Below, one piece after another: positions 1-12,619 of a stretch of 64,000 nucleotides of DNA. Origin of the DNA: Allacma fusca (taxonomy: Eukaryota > Arthropoda > Collembola > Symphypleona > Sminthuridae); assembly GCA_947179485.1 (NCBI GenBank), contig OX359250.1:7669873-7733872 (forward strand), read 5' to 3'. The notes below the pieces were generated by a model. The model was not told the DNA's origin, did no database searches, and worked only from the letters and a program-made list of their open reading frames with translations. The position numbers and the translations under genes are program-made. How positions within the stretch are numbered: position 1 is the stretch's first letter; each line of letters starts with the position of its first letter.

Positions 1-933
1 TTAAATCCAGGAGGGGTTAAATATAGCTCTCTTGGAAGGAGGACCTGGAAAAATTATGATTGAAACTTCTGTCAAGCAAATTGTTTCCAGAAGATACATG
101 TAAAGTACTCAAAAACAATTTGTTTAATAGATATTTGGGACGACCCATATTTTTCATGTACAAGGGCTATCAATACCAAGCTAAAATTTTTTTAAAAAAT
201 CTCAATAGAATCTGTAACAACAATAACCGACAGCAATGACCTAATGGACATAAACATAATGTTGGTGGAATATCTCAAGCACAGCGCTCACCAGTGGAAC
301 TTCAAAAGGTATTTGTGTGAAAATTCCCATTTTGGACAAATAATGTCACGTGCTTGTCCAAAAGGGGAATTTTAGTAAGCTTTATCTGAAATCTGGCCCG
401 AATTAGCTCAACCTGTTCGATAAAAATACTTCGATAGACATCTGTTTGTAATTTTCATGGACAGTACGCAATCATATTAATAATCGAGACTAGGTTCCCC
501 TAGTATATATAAAATGTTAAATATAATGAAACAAAAAAATGTAATAAAAAAAGAATTACTTAGCATAACGCATAACTATAAAATATTCAAGCAAGCGATG
601 TAGCTATATAGCTACTAGCTACTAGCTATACCAGTTCAAAAAGAATCGTAAATTCGTATTCGCAATCTCGGGATCAAGATTTTGAAGGACACATTATTTG
701 CTTCTTAAAAAATAATAGCTGATTACTTAAGAGGTATTGCGTACTCGTTTTACTGAAACAGAGCCTCCGGAGAGCAGCCTAAGCTTAGAACACCGCGAAA
801 ATTCTGGCCGTGCTTCAGCTCTCACTTGGCTCTTGCCCTCACCACACCACTGCACTAATAACACAATTATTGCACTATTTTTTGCCAGTTTTCACAATAC
901 AGAAACCTTTGCTTTTGGTCTAGTATTTCCAAA
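1..933. other. 5' flank, no recognised gene
   Basis: I recognise no exon here. The DNA is AT-rich. Around 598-630 there is a short run of overlapping 'agctactagct'-type repeats. An open frame starting with TTG at 737 continues past the DNALI1 start in a different frame; it has no recognisable content and I treat it as chance. The promoter of the downstream gene should lie in the last few hundred bases, but I see no convincing core element. Confidence 0.5.
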
Positions 934-2580
934 ATGTCCAGACGCTCACTTTCAACAATGCCCACCCATCCATCCCTATATCAGTACCCATCCCAGAAGT
1001 CTCAAAGTGGTACTTCGTCAGTATCAATTTCTGATGCTACATCTTACCCCGTGCCCATGATTGTGAGGTCAACAATTTCCACTCATAAGCATAAAGAGAA
1101 TGATGAAGATGTACTGAAGATACAGAACGTTCCCCTGTCACCAATAGAAAAACCATTTCTACAGTGTGAAATACCAATTTACCTCGGACAAGTCAGTGAC
1201 AATGAGAAACCTCCAGATTGTCCAAATGTAATAATTGTCGCAATTATGTATCTGTAAGACCATCTCCTCAACTATTTGTAAACGTGTGCCTTGGAGGCCG
1301 AAATACATGATTTTATTTGTACCATATTAATAATGCACAAATTCAGCCTTGCCCTCAGTGTATTTAAGTAACTCTGGAATAATCGTTTCAACAATATACA
1401 TGAGAAAAATAATTCCCCAGGCCAACTACCATCATAGTGAGATAAACTTCTTGAAAGTCATGACCATAGAAGAAATGTGTAACAAATCCCGTAAATGTGG
1501 TTTCTCTCGTCAGGATAAAATTGACCTTTTGAATCAACTTTTTCCACCAAGAGAATTTACCCTGGATAAAAGCAAATGGAAACTGGACGTAAGTGTCTTG
1601 TCTTCGTAATGCTAAGTGAGAACAAAATTGTGGGAACGGAAATGAAGACACAGATAATTATATATTGAATCATTGCCTATGAAAATCCTTGTATCAAATG
1701 GCCTATATTTCTTATTTAACCCTTTGTTCAGGTTTCCAAAATGCCGGCGAACTCGACTGACAGAATGCATTTATTCAGAAAATTTGAAGCAGAAAGGAAT
1801 GATAAAAATTGCTCTAGTAAAGGATTTTGTCCCATCATGAATGATATGATTCAAGACCTTTTTGGTAAAACACCCATTAAAATGTTTTGAGTGTCTACAT
1901 TGACTAAAATGTATTAAGAGCTTTTATATACTACGTGATTCCTGAGAATGAATATACAATAGTTATTGCAAATGTTCAGATGAATGTATTCGGCAAGATA
2001 TTTTGGAACACCCAGAACGAGGAATTTTGCTGGTATGTATTAAGAATGGTCTGAACAGACAGGCGTTGACTCTCTCAGCATTGCTTGAGAATTCACAAAT
2101 GAAAGCAGGTCGTGTGTCAGTCACACTTGGGGCCATAATAGATCAACTTAATAAAGTCCTGGAAAAAGATAAAACGGAGATAGGAAATCTCGAAGCAAAA
2201 GTGCTTGATCTGGAGCACAAGTTGGATGCACTTAAAATGCGTCGTCATGAAGAGAGAAAAAGAGAACAGTTAAAAAATCATTTGGAGCTGGATTATTACA
2301 AGAAATTTTGTACTCAGGCTAAGGTAAGGCATAATTATTAAGCTATATAGATGGGGTCAAGGGTCAGGGACTGATATTTATTACACATGTGCATAAAAAT
2401 ATATATTCATTATATCACATCAATAATATTCTACAAAACTGTTTACAGGAACAAGTGGACTTATTTGAAGACCCTGAACGCCATAAACATACAACAAAAC
2501 ATAAAAATTCGAATCATCACCACGGATCTATTGTAGACACCAAGGCTACAATGCTTTTGAAAAAAGAAAGTGCTATATAG
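934..2580 (+). CDS. DNALI1: Axonemal dynein light intermediate chain p28 (DNALI1-like)
   Basis: Axonemal light chain of inner-arm dyneins, which drive ciliary and flagellar beating. Five coding exons join in frame (934-1227, 1421-1588, 1732-1864, 1980-2323, 2449-2580) to give 356 aa, longer than the roughly 260 aa of vertebrate DNALI1. Family marks seen directly are: a linker ending LLNQLFPPREF (vertebrates: ILNAILPPREW), the CPIMNDMIQDLFDECIRQ segment (vertebrates: CPVRRELYSQCFDELIRE), HPERGILLVCIK, and a charged coiled coil of about 90 residues (roughly 225-313). All introns are 115-193 bp with GT-AG ends. The N-terminal ~100 residues, rich in Ser, Thr and Pro, and the His/Lys-rich tail look lineage-specific. 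Exon 2's acceptor (..ttccccag) has a weak pyrimidine tract, so that junction is the least certain. A poly(A) signal AATAAA lies at 2920-2925. AK7, another axonemal gene, follows on the same strand 1.5 kb away. Confidence 0.93.
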
Positions 2581-4118
2581 ATCCTAAATAATTTAATTAT
2601 TTCAAAAATACATATGTACAAAATCATCATACATACAGTTTAAGCTGCAAGTATTTATGGAAAATTTTTATACTTCATAAATTACACTAATCATTATTAT
2701 AATTTTGGTATTGACTTGAGACGGAAGTGCGTCACAAAGACAGTACAGACGCAGAGACATTTAAAGTAACACTTCAACGAATTATTATGTATGTGTGTAC
2801 CAGTGAGTAGAATAAAATAATCATATTTTCTTTCGTTTGATGATGACAACAGTGACAATGAGTGAAGTCGAGCATTGAGAGAATAATAATACCTTATGGT
2901 ACGACGTGGCCAAAAGTACAATAAACTTGCTTTATTGTTCCTGATGTAAGGTTTTTACAATAGTTAAAAAAACAAGTCACTCCTTGTTTTCCACTCTAGC
3001 TCTACCTTCATATTGTGGATATTATGTTCAAAAATATTTTTTGAATTTGAATCCAACTACTTTTATATCGTCCCAATTTAAAAACAATGTGTTGCTGAAG
3101 ACTTTTTTTGTACACAAAAACCTCGCGCCTCTTACAATTACATTGCAAAACATTCTCTTATAAATGAAGGTTTTTTGCGGTGTCGGTAACAATGAGAGTT
3201 TAGTGCACTTAAAAACATTTGCAAATCTTGCCCTGAAGTTTATTTGTGTCTCACCGATGATTTTTACGTGTGTACATATATAGATTTTTGTACTATAGAA
3301 AAAACGGGTTTTTTGTTTACTTAAATAAGGGATTCATATAACTGACAATATGGATTTTGTATCTCGTAAACAGAGTTGACAACAATCCCTATACCAGGGA
3401 CATTTGAAAAATCGGGCCCATGACAGCAGGGGAAAAGAGCATGTTCAAGGGTGTTCTGAAAACTATCATCGTGACCGTGACAATCCGGACTCATATGCAA
3501 TAACAGGTTTAATAAATGCCTGGTATAATGCCTAATAGTATTATAGGTATAAATAATAAACGCCTGGTATTACTCATGCAATAAAGATTTTAAATTATCC
3601 TGTAAGTTGTCATAGGACGTACATACCCTTTGGTACATTCAGTATTTACCATCTCAAAATTGGGGTGGGGTCTTTTTAAATAACTATTTTGAATTGTTAT
3701 TCTTTCAAATTACCATTAATTTATTTTTTGCTGTACTAAGATTTTCATATTTAGTTTCAAAAAAATATTTTCAATAATTAATCTTATACCGAAAATCCTA
3801 AATCCTAAACCGCTGTGTCAAAAAAAATATTACTACAAGTACTTACAAACTACAACATTTGTATTTAGCGTGTCTCGTCCCTATTCACATTGTCCCGAGA
3901 AACGGTATTCCAAGTAATAAATTATTATGAATATGGTTTTTATTATTGAAGACTGAAGCGTTACGTAATCCCAAAAGTTTAGTGTGAAAGTGTAACGTAC
4001 AAGTTCATAACAGAAGCAGTAGGACACGGTACTCGACTCGACCGTTTAGTATTTCTGTGTGGACAAGTGGTGTAATAAACTCGAGGAAAAAAGAAGTTTG
4101 GGCCATCTTGTCAATAAC
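2581..4118. other. 3' UTR of DNALI1-like gene and spacer before AK7
   Basis: The first ~350 bp look like the DNALI1 3' UTR, ending near AATAAA at 2920. The remainder is AT-rich spacer without recognisable coding sequence. The AK7 promoter should lie in the right part; a degenerate X-box-like match at 3889-3903 is discussed under rejected observations. Confidence 0.5.
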
Positions 4119-7100
4119 ATGGATCCAGGCCTTGACTCAGAAGTCGAAGATGAATTTAATGAGGAGGACGAAGGCGGAGAAATATTTGCTATTGGAACAG
4201 TAGTATTTCCAGTAGATAGAGAAAAAGATAATGTTGATCCTCGAGCTGTCCTAATTAACCATTCAGATACGTTTGTTGGACGGAACTTGGCCGTTGTAAA
4301 TAATTTCCTAACCATGCCCCCTATACTGCAATTAATAGTCCAAAAGAGCTGTGAAGCCCAAGATGATTTTTAATGGAAAATGAAATCAGGAGGAACCAAA
4401 TGTTTTAAATATTTATTTAGGAAAGGATAGTATGAAATTACATGCAGAACCAACTAAGTTTCAGGAAGAAATAATAATTAAACCATTGAGAATAATTATC
4501 AATTTTCGATAACCTCCATGAAAATTGCATAGTAATTAAAATTAAAGCAAAATTAATTTACAATTATTACATTTATGCATGAAACTGTAACATCATAATT
4601 TCGTTATGGAGGCCATAGAAAATAAATGACTAGTAAGTGTTGCAGTTACGTTTATATCTCCCTATATAAATACTCTGAGGACTACATTTTCCATTTAAAA
4701 AACTTTGGCCCACAACCCCTTTGAGCAAGTTTTGCAATAATAATTATTATTATTGATGTAATAATGAACCCATACCTCTCCTTAACTCCAGTACCTGGCC
4801 TCCAAGAAAATTGGTGGCAATGAGGAATGGGGAGGTGAAGGAGGCAACGATGAGGTAGATGGTGAGGGAGGAGAAGGAGGACCAATGAAAGGCAATGATG
4901 ACGATAAATATTGGAAACTTCTTGGAACTCTTAAAAATCCTAATCAGCCGGACCCACAATACTTGTGGGCAACAGTTGTCACAGATGATTTTGATGCTTA
5001 CATCAACGAGCTCCTCAAGTGTAGTGTTATTATATATGACATTACTGATGACAGCAGTCAAGAAAGAATCGATGAAATACGCAAAGTTTGTGACGGTACT
5101 TTCTCCCATAACAACTTTCCATATCGAGGTATAATTTAGCCTGCAATTCCTTCGTTATATCTAAATAGAATGTTGTGACTATTTTTCAGCTCTAAGAGCA
5201 AAAGTGCCCGTCTACGGTCAAAAACGTGTCTTCATCTTGATTTCTTCGTTGCATTCCTGGTCGCACACAACAAGGCCGAAGGTAACTGTGTCATATTTGG
5301 AATTGAGAGAATAGCTTAATACAATGTATCACTGGCTACTTTGTCATCCGGCTACCTCAACCCCACATAAGGGAACGACCTTTTAAAAATTTCCTGTCCC
5401 CCAGTTTGTAGAGATTTCTTCCAAATATTGTAGCTAGAGTAAAATTCCGTTATAAGGGATGTTCATAGGACCGGCATCCCTTATAAACATTAATCCCTTA
5501 TATGTATCTATATGTCGTATATTATATTTTATCTATAGAGCTTCTGGGGGAGGAAGTTGTTCCCTTACAGAAGACTTTTACTGTATTACATTTATAACCC
5601 TTATTAAATTTTTACGGCCACAGCGGTCAAATGCGACTGATGCCCTGTAAAGTGGGGCATTTTTAAGATCATTCCCTTATGTATCCTAGAGGGGTCTAAT
5701 GTTATTGGCACATGTAGGAAGCAGATTTCCGGTTTACAGAAGCAAATTATCGCCGCAGAAGAACCAAACCGATGTACCGTGAGCTCCAGCTTCTTGAACG
5801 TTATGTTGTCGCATCAGGAAAAATGGTGGGTATCTTTCCATAAGTTTAAATTAAAGCATAAATATATTAAAAAGTAATTATTGCTTCAAAACTAAAAGCG
5901 CCTCAGCATTAAATTACATGAATAATTTTTTATGGATATTTTAAGACTCGGGGGATGTTGAAATCGTATGTTATTGGTGCTGGAGCAATTTATGGAGATG
6001 CTGAGGACGCTTTACACACCTGGTTCAAATCCGGCTGGCATAATGCAAAGAACCTTCCTATTTACGGCGATGGGAAGAATTTAATGCCGACAATTTATAT
6101 ACAAAACTTAGCTCGGTTTGTATGCATTTCCTAAACTCTTTTTGTTTGTCCTATTTTTTCAACTCCATATAACGTCTATTCCCTCTAGTTCCAATCGAAC
6201 AGTTGTAATGAGGGAACAAATCCTTGATGCATTTCTTAATTTTTTTTTGAAGGATCGTTCAGCAAGTCATGGATAAGACACCTAAAAATCAGCGCTATAT
6301 CATTGCAGTGGACCCTGTATTGTGTACCCAAGAGCAAATAGTCAAGGTAAAGTAATCTGCTTAACCCTAAATGAGCAGGGGCTTATTCTTACATTCACAA
6401 TATTCCCACATTCAATTAACCCTACTACCTATAATTATTATTTATTGTAATATTTTCAGGCCATAAGCAAAGCTTTGGGCACTGGTCAAGTAAAAAATGT
6501 ACCTGAGAAGGACATTTATTTAAACCGAGAACTAACAGTAAGCGCTCCAGTGGTCGTATTATTATTTATTGTATATATGAACATGAATCTTAATAATAGC
6601 CATTTGTCAATTGACAATTGAAGCTCTATTATATTGTCGGGCTCATATCGAAAATAGAACAAAACTATGTTATCTCGCTCCCGAAAATGATAAATACATT
6701 TAACTTATAGACATTTCAAGCTGACCAGGTTTTATTGGATCTCCCAATTGAATCAACATTCTGTCAAGATAATTTTGACGTGGACTGGACTGCTGAGAAT
6801 GGCATAAAGTCCATCATGCAGCTAGTAGTGGAAGAATATCGGAGAGCCCGAGGGCTTATTGTGAGAAAGGCTTCAAATAATCTTCATACATTTTTCTTAA
6901 ATTATTATTATGGGGAATTTCATTCCTTCCCTCATTGTTATTCTCAATCAGCCCATTAAATTAATCCTTGTCGGTCCTCCCGGAATCGGAAAATCCACGG
7001 TTGCTCGGCAAATTGCGGATATTTACCACTTTCACCACTTTGATGATGAAACTATGGTGGAAACCACGGTGGAACTTCTGGTAATAACTGAGAAGGCAGA

Positions 7101-8765
7101 CAATTCATTATTATGTCACTTCAAGTTTTCACAGTAAATGGAATTGAACATAGAAAGAAATAGCGGCAACCCCAGAAGTGAAGCCAAATGAAGAAGAGGA
7201 AGAACAGCAAGAGTTGAGAGGAGAAATGGATGAGGAAGATGATGATAAGGAACGTCAAGCAGCTGCCGCAAAGCGACTTTTGAATGAAGTTGATGAATGT
7301 TTACGGCTGAATCAGAAAATATCGGAGGAAGTTTTGGCTAAGTAATTTGTAATTGTAGGCCCCTTCTTTGGAAATAGTCAAGTCTAAATGAGATCCCCAT
7401 ATCTATGCATACTTTGCTCTGTACACTCATGGCTTGAATTTAAATGTCAAAGGTTGTATCGCTACCGGTTGAAAACTAATCCTGTGAAGAACCAAGGTTA
7501 TGTCTTGGATGGGTATCCTCACACTGCTGATGATGCCAAGACTTTGTTATCGCTAGGAGAGACGCGTGGAGAAGATGAAGCCATAGGAGAAGATGATAGG
7601 GACATCTTAGATCCTCAAATACTCCCAGGTAAGTAATTGTAGCTAATGTTATGTAAACATTTATTTATACATAATATTAATATCACATAAAAACTTCCTT
7701 TGTATGAGAAGGCGCGTTCCACAGATGTGGTATAGAAAAATTAATGTAACTTTGAGGCAGTCATAACATGAGGTATATAATGTGTTACAGACCACGTAGT
7801 GTTCCTTGAGGCACCGGATGAGTTCATTTTAGATCGACTGGCGAAGGTGCCGATTGAACAACTCTTGGAACGACACCATGAGGACGTCTTTCCCAAACTC
7901 CTTTCTGCTTTTCATCATCAGGAAGAGGATTATGACAAAACCTTTGTGGCTTACTTAAATGAGCAAGAAATTCTCTACGACCCTATTGACGTGAGCAAAG
8001 ACTTGAGTGAAATGATGCAAAAAACCACTGCTAAGATTTCATATTTGCTCGGCAAGCCGAGAAACTACGGTAACTTCTATTCTCAGTACTACAACCTATT
8101 ACAACTTTATTGTGACGATATGACTAAGTAAATCTTCAAAAAATTAGAGACTAAAACCCATTTTTAATAGGACTAAGTGCGGAGGAAGAAGCGGCTATTA
8201 GGAACGCTCAGCGTTGTGAACGGGCTGAAATGGATAAACGTTTGAGGGAGGATATGGATCTCATAAAGACAAGATTGCTGGAAGCCAGGCGGAAAAATAT
8301 GGAACAATGGGTAATTATCTCCTTGGGATTGAAAATATAATTGGATAGATTAATTTGAAATATGTAGGTTTCTTAAACACTGGTAGGCACAAGTGTTAAT
8401 TCTACACGTAATATTGTTGTAGATGGAGCAATTGGAGAAAGCTAAACGGGACGAGTTTGAACGTGAGGAAGCTGCAATGATTCCGTTAAGACATTATCTC
8501 ATGGCACACGTTGTCCCTACGTTGACTAAAGGTCTGATTGACATTACGCGTTTGAGACCCGAGGATCCCATAGACTATTTGGTACTTATAAATTACATAC
8601 CTCAATTATCCTCATGTACCAAAATCCTACCAGTCACTTTCTTTTACATTATCTGACAAGACGTGACACTTAAAAACTTATATCTTCAATGTCATCTAGG
8701 CGGAGTTCCTGTTTCAGAATAACCCTGGAGGTGTGAATCCCTGCGGTGAAAGCGCTTTCCAGTAG
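4119..8765 (+). CDS. AK7: Adenylate kinase 7 (axonemal, SDR-like + AK + Dpy-30)
   Basis: Axonemal adenylate kinase (2 ADP = ATP + AMP) that serves nucleotide balance in motile cilia. Fifteen exons join in frame: 4119-4295, 4792-5128, 5190-5281, 5718-5825, 5946-6115, 6253-6346, 6460-6537, 6711-6860, 6952-7080, 7154-7341, 7453-7628, 7791-8069, 8171-8310, 8423-8581, 8700-8765. The product is 780 aa (human 723). Domains in order: an acidic N-terminus; a Rossmann/SDR-like half with FVGRNLAVYLAS (about residues 53-64) and LPIYGDGKNLMPTIYI; the kinase with P-loop GPPGIGKST (about 410-418), the NQGYVLDGYP lid-side motif and GKPRNYG; a charged coiled coil; and a C-terminal Dpy-30 helix pair, IPLRHYLMAHVVPTL to RPEDPIDYLAEFLFQNNP. 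This order is diagnostic of AK7. The ATG at 4119 is the first in-frame ATG. An acidic Gly/Glu insert (exon 2) and an acidic stretch in exon 10 match similar low-complexity inserts in vertebrate AK7. Confidence 0.97.
5450..5486. repeat. Perfect 12-bp hairpin inside AK7 intron 3 (possible pogo/Tigger remnant)
   Basis: Arms TTATAAGGGATG (5450-5461) and CATCCCTTATAA (5475-5486) are exact reverse complements around a 13-bp loop containing GGACCGG. The surrounding ATTCCGTTATAAGGG..GGACC pattern resembles the sub-terminal hairpins of pogo/Tigger-type elements. No transposase is present and no partner end was found. Confidence 0.4.
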
Positions 8766-9631
8766 AGTAACTTTAAGTGATTCACTACTAAAATCCCAGT
8801 GACGAGATATTTCCTACTTTATAAAAATTTATTAATAAGTACAGTAGTACGTGTGTCACAATCAGTTTATTAACGAACGCTTCGTGTCTTCAGAATATCC
8901 AGGTTTTAAGTTCATGCATTTCCTGTATTTCCACTAAAAGTCACTTCCGGTCAATTTCACTGTAGTATAATAGAAAAACACCATTTAGAACAAACAATGT
9001 TTGTGGTACAGGTAGATGACGTGAAGTTACCTTACAAGTAAACAAGTTGACATGAGCATATTATTGTAATAAAAAGAAACCCCAAAATAGTAAATGACTG
9101 ATAAAATGCATGAAATGCATTTAAAGTCCCACCCTAAAAAATAGGAGGACTAAGTTAAACTACCATAGCTACAACTGGAAAGGTTATTCAAGGTTTCCTT
9201 TTAAGTATTTATTAATGAGAAAAGCAAGTCTAACAGTGTGCTCATAAAACAAGAAATAATAAAATATTATTTTGCATGTACGCAAAATGATTTCTAATGT
9301 GAACCTCCAAAATTTCTCTCGTTTTTTTTTAAATTTTTATGAATTAAAAAAAAAAAATCAATAGCAATCATGATTCACAGTTAACACTGGGTATTGACAA
9401 TCCCACGACATGCACACAAAATCCAGTTTGAAGCAAAAAATTTAATAGTATTAAAAAATTTAGGGTGCGTGTAAAGTACCACGTGACGGCAGACGCCTAC
9501 ACTGGAATGGAAACATTCAATTAGTTTCTTTAATAAAAATTAGTTTAGATTAAATGATAAGCGTAGGATCATAGAAAATTTGATATATTCGACTAAGTAG
9601 TAAGATCATACATACAATTTGGTACGAAATT
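8766..9631. other. AK7 3' UTR and spacer
   Basis: AT-rich, no recognised exon. AATAAA near 9066-9071 could end the AK7 transcript. The rest presumably holds the promoter of the small ORF at 9632. Confidence 0.45.
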
Positions 9632-9781
9632 ATGGGCTGCTACTGTAGCAAGAGAAACCCGCTCGAGGAAAAAGCCTTGCAGGCTGGTGCAGTCACTGAA
9701 TCAGAGATGGACCGAATTAGAACTGATGTCGCACCCACGGCATCTGCAACACAGAACGAAGCTGAACCGGTTTCAACATAA
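9632..9781 (+). CDS. Candidate 49-aa lipid-anchored micropeptide (MGCYCSK start)
   Basis: Uninterrupted 150-bp ORF that I do not recognise as a known family. The start reads MGCYCSKRNP. Gly2 with Ser6 and a basic residue at position 7 fits the N-myristoylation consensus (M-G-x-x-x-S/T), and Cys3/Cys5 are placed as in dually acylated proteins. The rest is hydrophilic: LEEKALQAGAVTESEMDRIR followed by a Thr/Ala/Glu-rich tail. There is no membrane segment or secretion signal. The ATG context is good (A at -3, G at +4). AATAAA signals follow at 9940 and 9953, 160-170 bp after the stop, as expected for a compact transcript. It lies between AK7 (+) and the Rb-family gene (-). Membrane-inner-leaflet location is inferred from the motif only. 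It could instead be chance, or an exon of a longer gene, because 49 codons alone is weak evidence. Confidence 0.5.
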   Translation: MGCYCSKRNPLEEKALQAGAVTESEMDRIRTDVAPTASATQNEAEPVST

Positions 9782-12619
9782 AGCTTTTGGGTTCGGCTTC
9801 AAATAACTTATAAATTACAATACCAAAAATTATAATTACGTAGCCAAACTGTCAAAAATGATCTTATGCATTTACTTTTCCCACTTCCTCCGCCCATATG
9901 TTTACATAAATGAGACTTACAATTAGCGTAAAAAATATTAATAAAATTTAAAAATAAATCACAATACATTAAAAATAAATGCAGGCAACTCTCTTTATAA
10001 CGGATGACTGAACATACAGTCAAACACAAAAAATCTCATTACTACTGTTTTGCCTGTCCCCAGTCAAATACAAACAATGGTTTTTTATAATGTATAGTTT
10101 ATAACGGATGGTGTTTACAGTGGATAAAAGCAGTGGTCCCCAGAGGTTTCGCTATAGAGAGAGGTACCTGGGCTCAAATTATCACCCAGTCATCAAATTG
10201 CTTCTGTCTAAAAATTGCAGGTTCCTTAAAGATTCCAGTACAGTTGCAGTATAATTGGTTGGTGTGAACTTCTTGGGTGCTACTACGAGGATGTTTTATT
10301 ATTAAACGAATGCAAAATAGTATGTATAAATACAATACGGTTAACCGTACGCTGTGCGTACCATAACTAGAAATTAGAATTAACAATGACGTTGTTTTTA
10401 TGATTCTGTCGTATTTCGAAATATAATTTGTATGGAGATTTTTCCTTAGCACACTCAATAGTAAATTACAATAATAGTCAGTTAAAGCTCTAAAATTTCA
10501 TTAAGATGCATATGAATAGTAGTAGTTCATGTTTGCATTTTACAGGAGAAACGACAATCTTGTCATTCCTATATGGTTGAGAATAATTACAAGATATGTA
10601 TGCACGTATATAATTTTAAAAAGGTCAATTTTTCGTCTTTATTCTAAATTGCCGAAAAATTCTGATACAACTCCTCGGTGGTAATGAATATCTAAAGGAT
10701 GAATTCAATATAATTTATTTAGCCGGTATTATTTAGAATGTTAATAGTTAAGGCAATTGTCCTGCAGAGTAAGGTTCACGACAGATTAATTTGGCTGGAT
10801 TGTAACAGATGAGCAAAGCATAATTGAGGAACGTAAAAAAGAGATTTTGAAAGCCAGCTCATTGTTTAAAATAAAACATTCCAATAATTCATCTGCGTAC
10901 CAATTACCAGCCCTGACCTCACTGAACCTTCATTACATTAACTTATTTTTCTTTACATTCATATCAAGTGCCAAGTGGTTTAAACATTTGAAGCAATTCG
11001 AGTGCTTTTATAAGTATGCAAATGTACACAAATGAATTTAACGCACATTAATAGTACAATAGTACACATTAATTTTAAGTGGAGTTTCGACCTTTATCCT
11101 TTTCAAGCTTCCCAGTTTTCAGTCTGAAACTTTATTATTCACTGTGACTGGTGCTGAGCGTAAGGAATACCAAAGTAGGAAGCGTTTCATTGTATAAGTA
11201 AAAGTAAAAATTTGTTTACAAACATTCTTACAAGCGTATATATATATATATCAAGCGAATAGTTAGTGCCTTATAAAATTTTCAATATGATACTGCGTTC
11301 ACGATTCAACGGGTATGCAATCAGTACAAAACTATAAACTTGTCAGCGAAGTGTGCTTTATTGGTAGTATCTCCTGTGGGTAAGAATGGAGTTGCAGTTT
11401 GCCAGAATGGAAGAAGTTATTACGAGGAACAGCATTCGGTGCTGTCTTATAATAATCAAATAATCGATGCTATTCATGTTTATATAGTTCGTCTTAAATG
11501 TTTTATTAATTTAACATAAATATGAATGAAGGTTCGATCATCGATTTCATAAAATATATAATTACTTAAATTTTAGGTATGCTACAAGGTATCAAAACTG
11601 AAAATTATGCACTACTTATACTTACAAATAGGGGATATCTTTTATAATAATTACAAGTTACAGATATAAAAACAGAATCAAGCAAACACACCACTGCTCA
11701 TACGTACACTGAAGTCTACGTACTCGTTTACAATTTAAAACTTAGCTTATCGATTATTTAGTCTACAAATTAGATATGATTAACTATATATTACACATCA
11801 ACCAAGCAAATCCAAAACAACCAGCTCCCAAACTAGTAACTCTGATATTGTAATAATTACTACACTATTAACATCTTGCTACATTTAATGATATTTCATT
11901 CCATTAACCCTCAAACGAAATTATCAATCACCCCTTTCCCCAGATAAATCCTACACCTTGCACCAGATCATTATTCACTATCCCTTCACATTCCTAACAG
12001 TCCGAATAAGGGAAAATGTATGTCAGTAATGCTCAATACATTAAGGTTCATAAAAACTGTATACAGTCATTAAATGTAGTTATCATCAATCATTCGTAAA
12101 TTTGTATTTTTTATACAGGTCAGAGGCGTAGAGTACAACTTGAACGTATAGAAAAATCCATTTTTGCATAATTACTTTCAAACATTTGATAAATTTGAAT
12201 TATGGAAAACAGCTGCAGAAAAGATTACCAATTTATAATCAAATCACACACTGAATTGAATTCTTATTTATAACCGTATACTCAATAGCTTACTTTCACT
12301 TACATTATACCACTTACTTGTGATATATTATTCTGCAATAACTAAACACAAGTAAAACTTGTTTGTATAGATGGTGAGAGTTTAAGTCAGTTTCAAAAGC
12401 TAATTGAATAAACAAACTTTCTCATCAATACGACAAAAAACAGAAGTTTGGCCATCAGAAATAACATATCCTGGCCATTTTGCAGTCAGGTAACATAACT
12501 TTCAAGCTACGAAACCAGAAACTAGTGATAAAATCTAGATTTTAAATCAAAATCAATTACATGCAGGGGACTTAAAATTAGTGTACTAGAACAACCAAAA
12601 ATATACTCCAGTTACTACA
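9782..12619. other. Spacer between micropeptide ORF and Rb-family gene
   Basis: No recognised exon. It holds AATAAA at 9940 and 9953, two 'tttataacggatg' copies (near 9993 and 10100), and then 'cagtggtccccagaggtttcgctatag' spread over about 10131-10158, whose tip resembles pogo-like transposon ends. A short (TA)n run lies near 11238. The right part should contain the 3' UTR of the minus-strand Rb-family gene; I could not fix its poly(A) signal. Confidence 0.45.

Noticed and set aside
737..1060. 107-codon open frame overlapping the DNALI1 start
   Set aside because: It begins with TTG, runs in another frame from the conserved protein and shows no domain or splice structure.
3889..3903. X-box (RFX site) match ATTGTC-CCG-AGAAAC about 220 bp before AK7
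   Set aside because: It fits the loose RYYNYY-N1-3-RRNRAC pattern, but that pattern is expected by chance about once per 700 bp over both strands. No second match to the stricter GTTNCC-type palindrome was seen.
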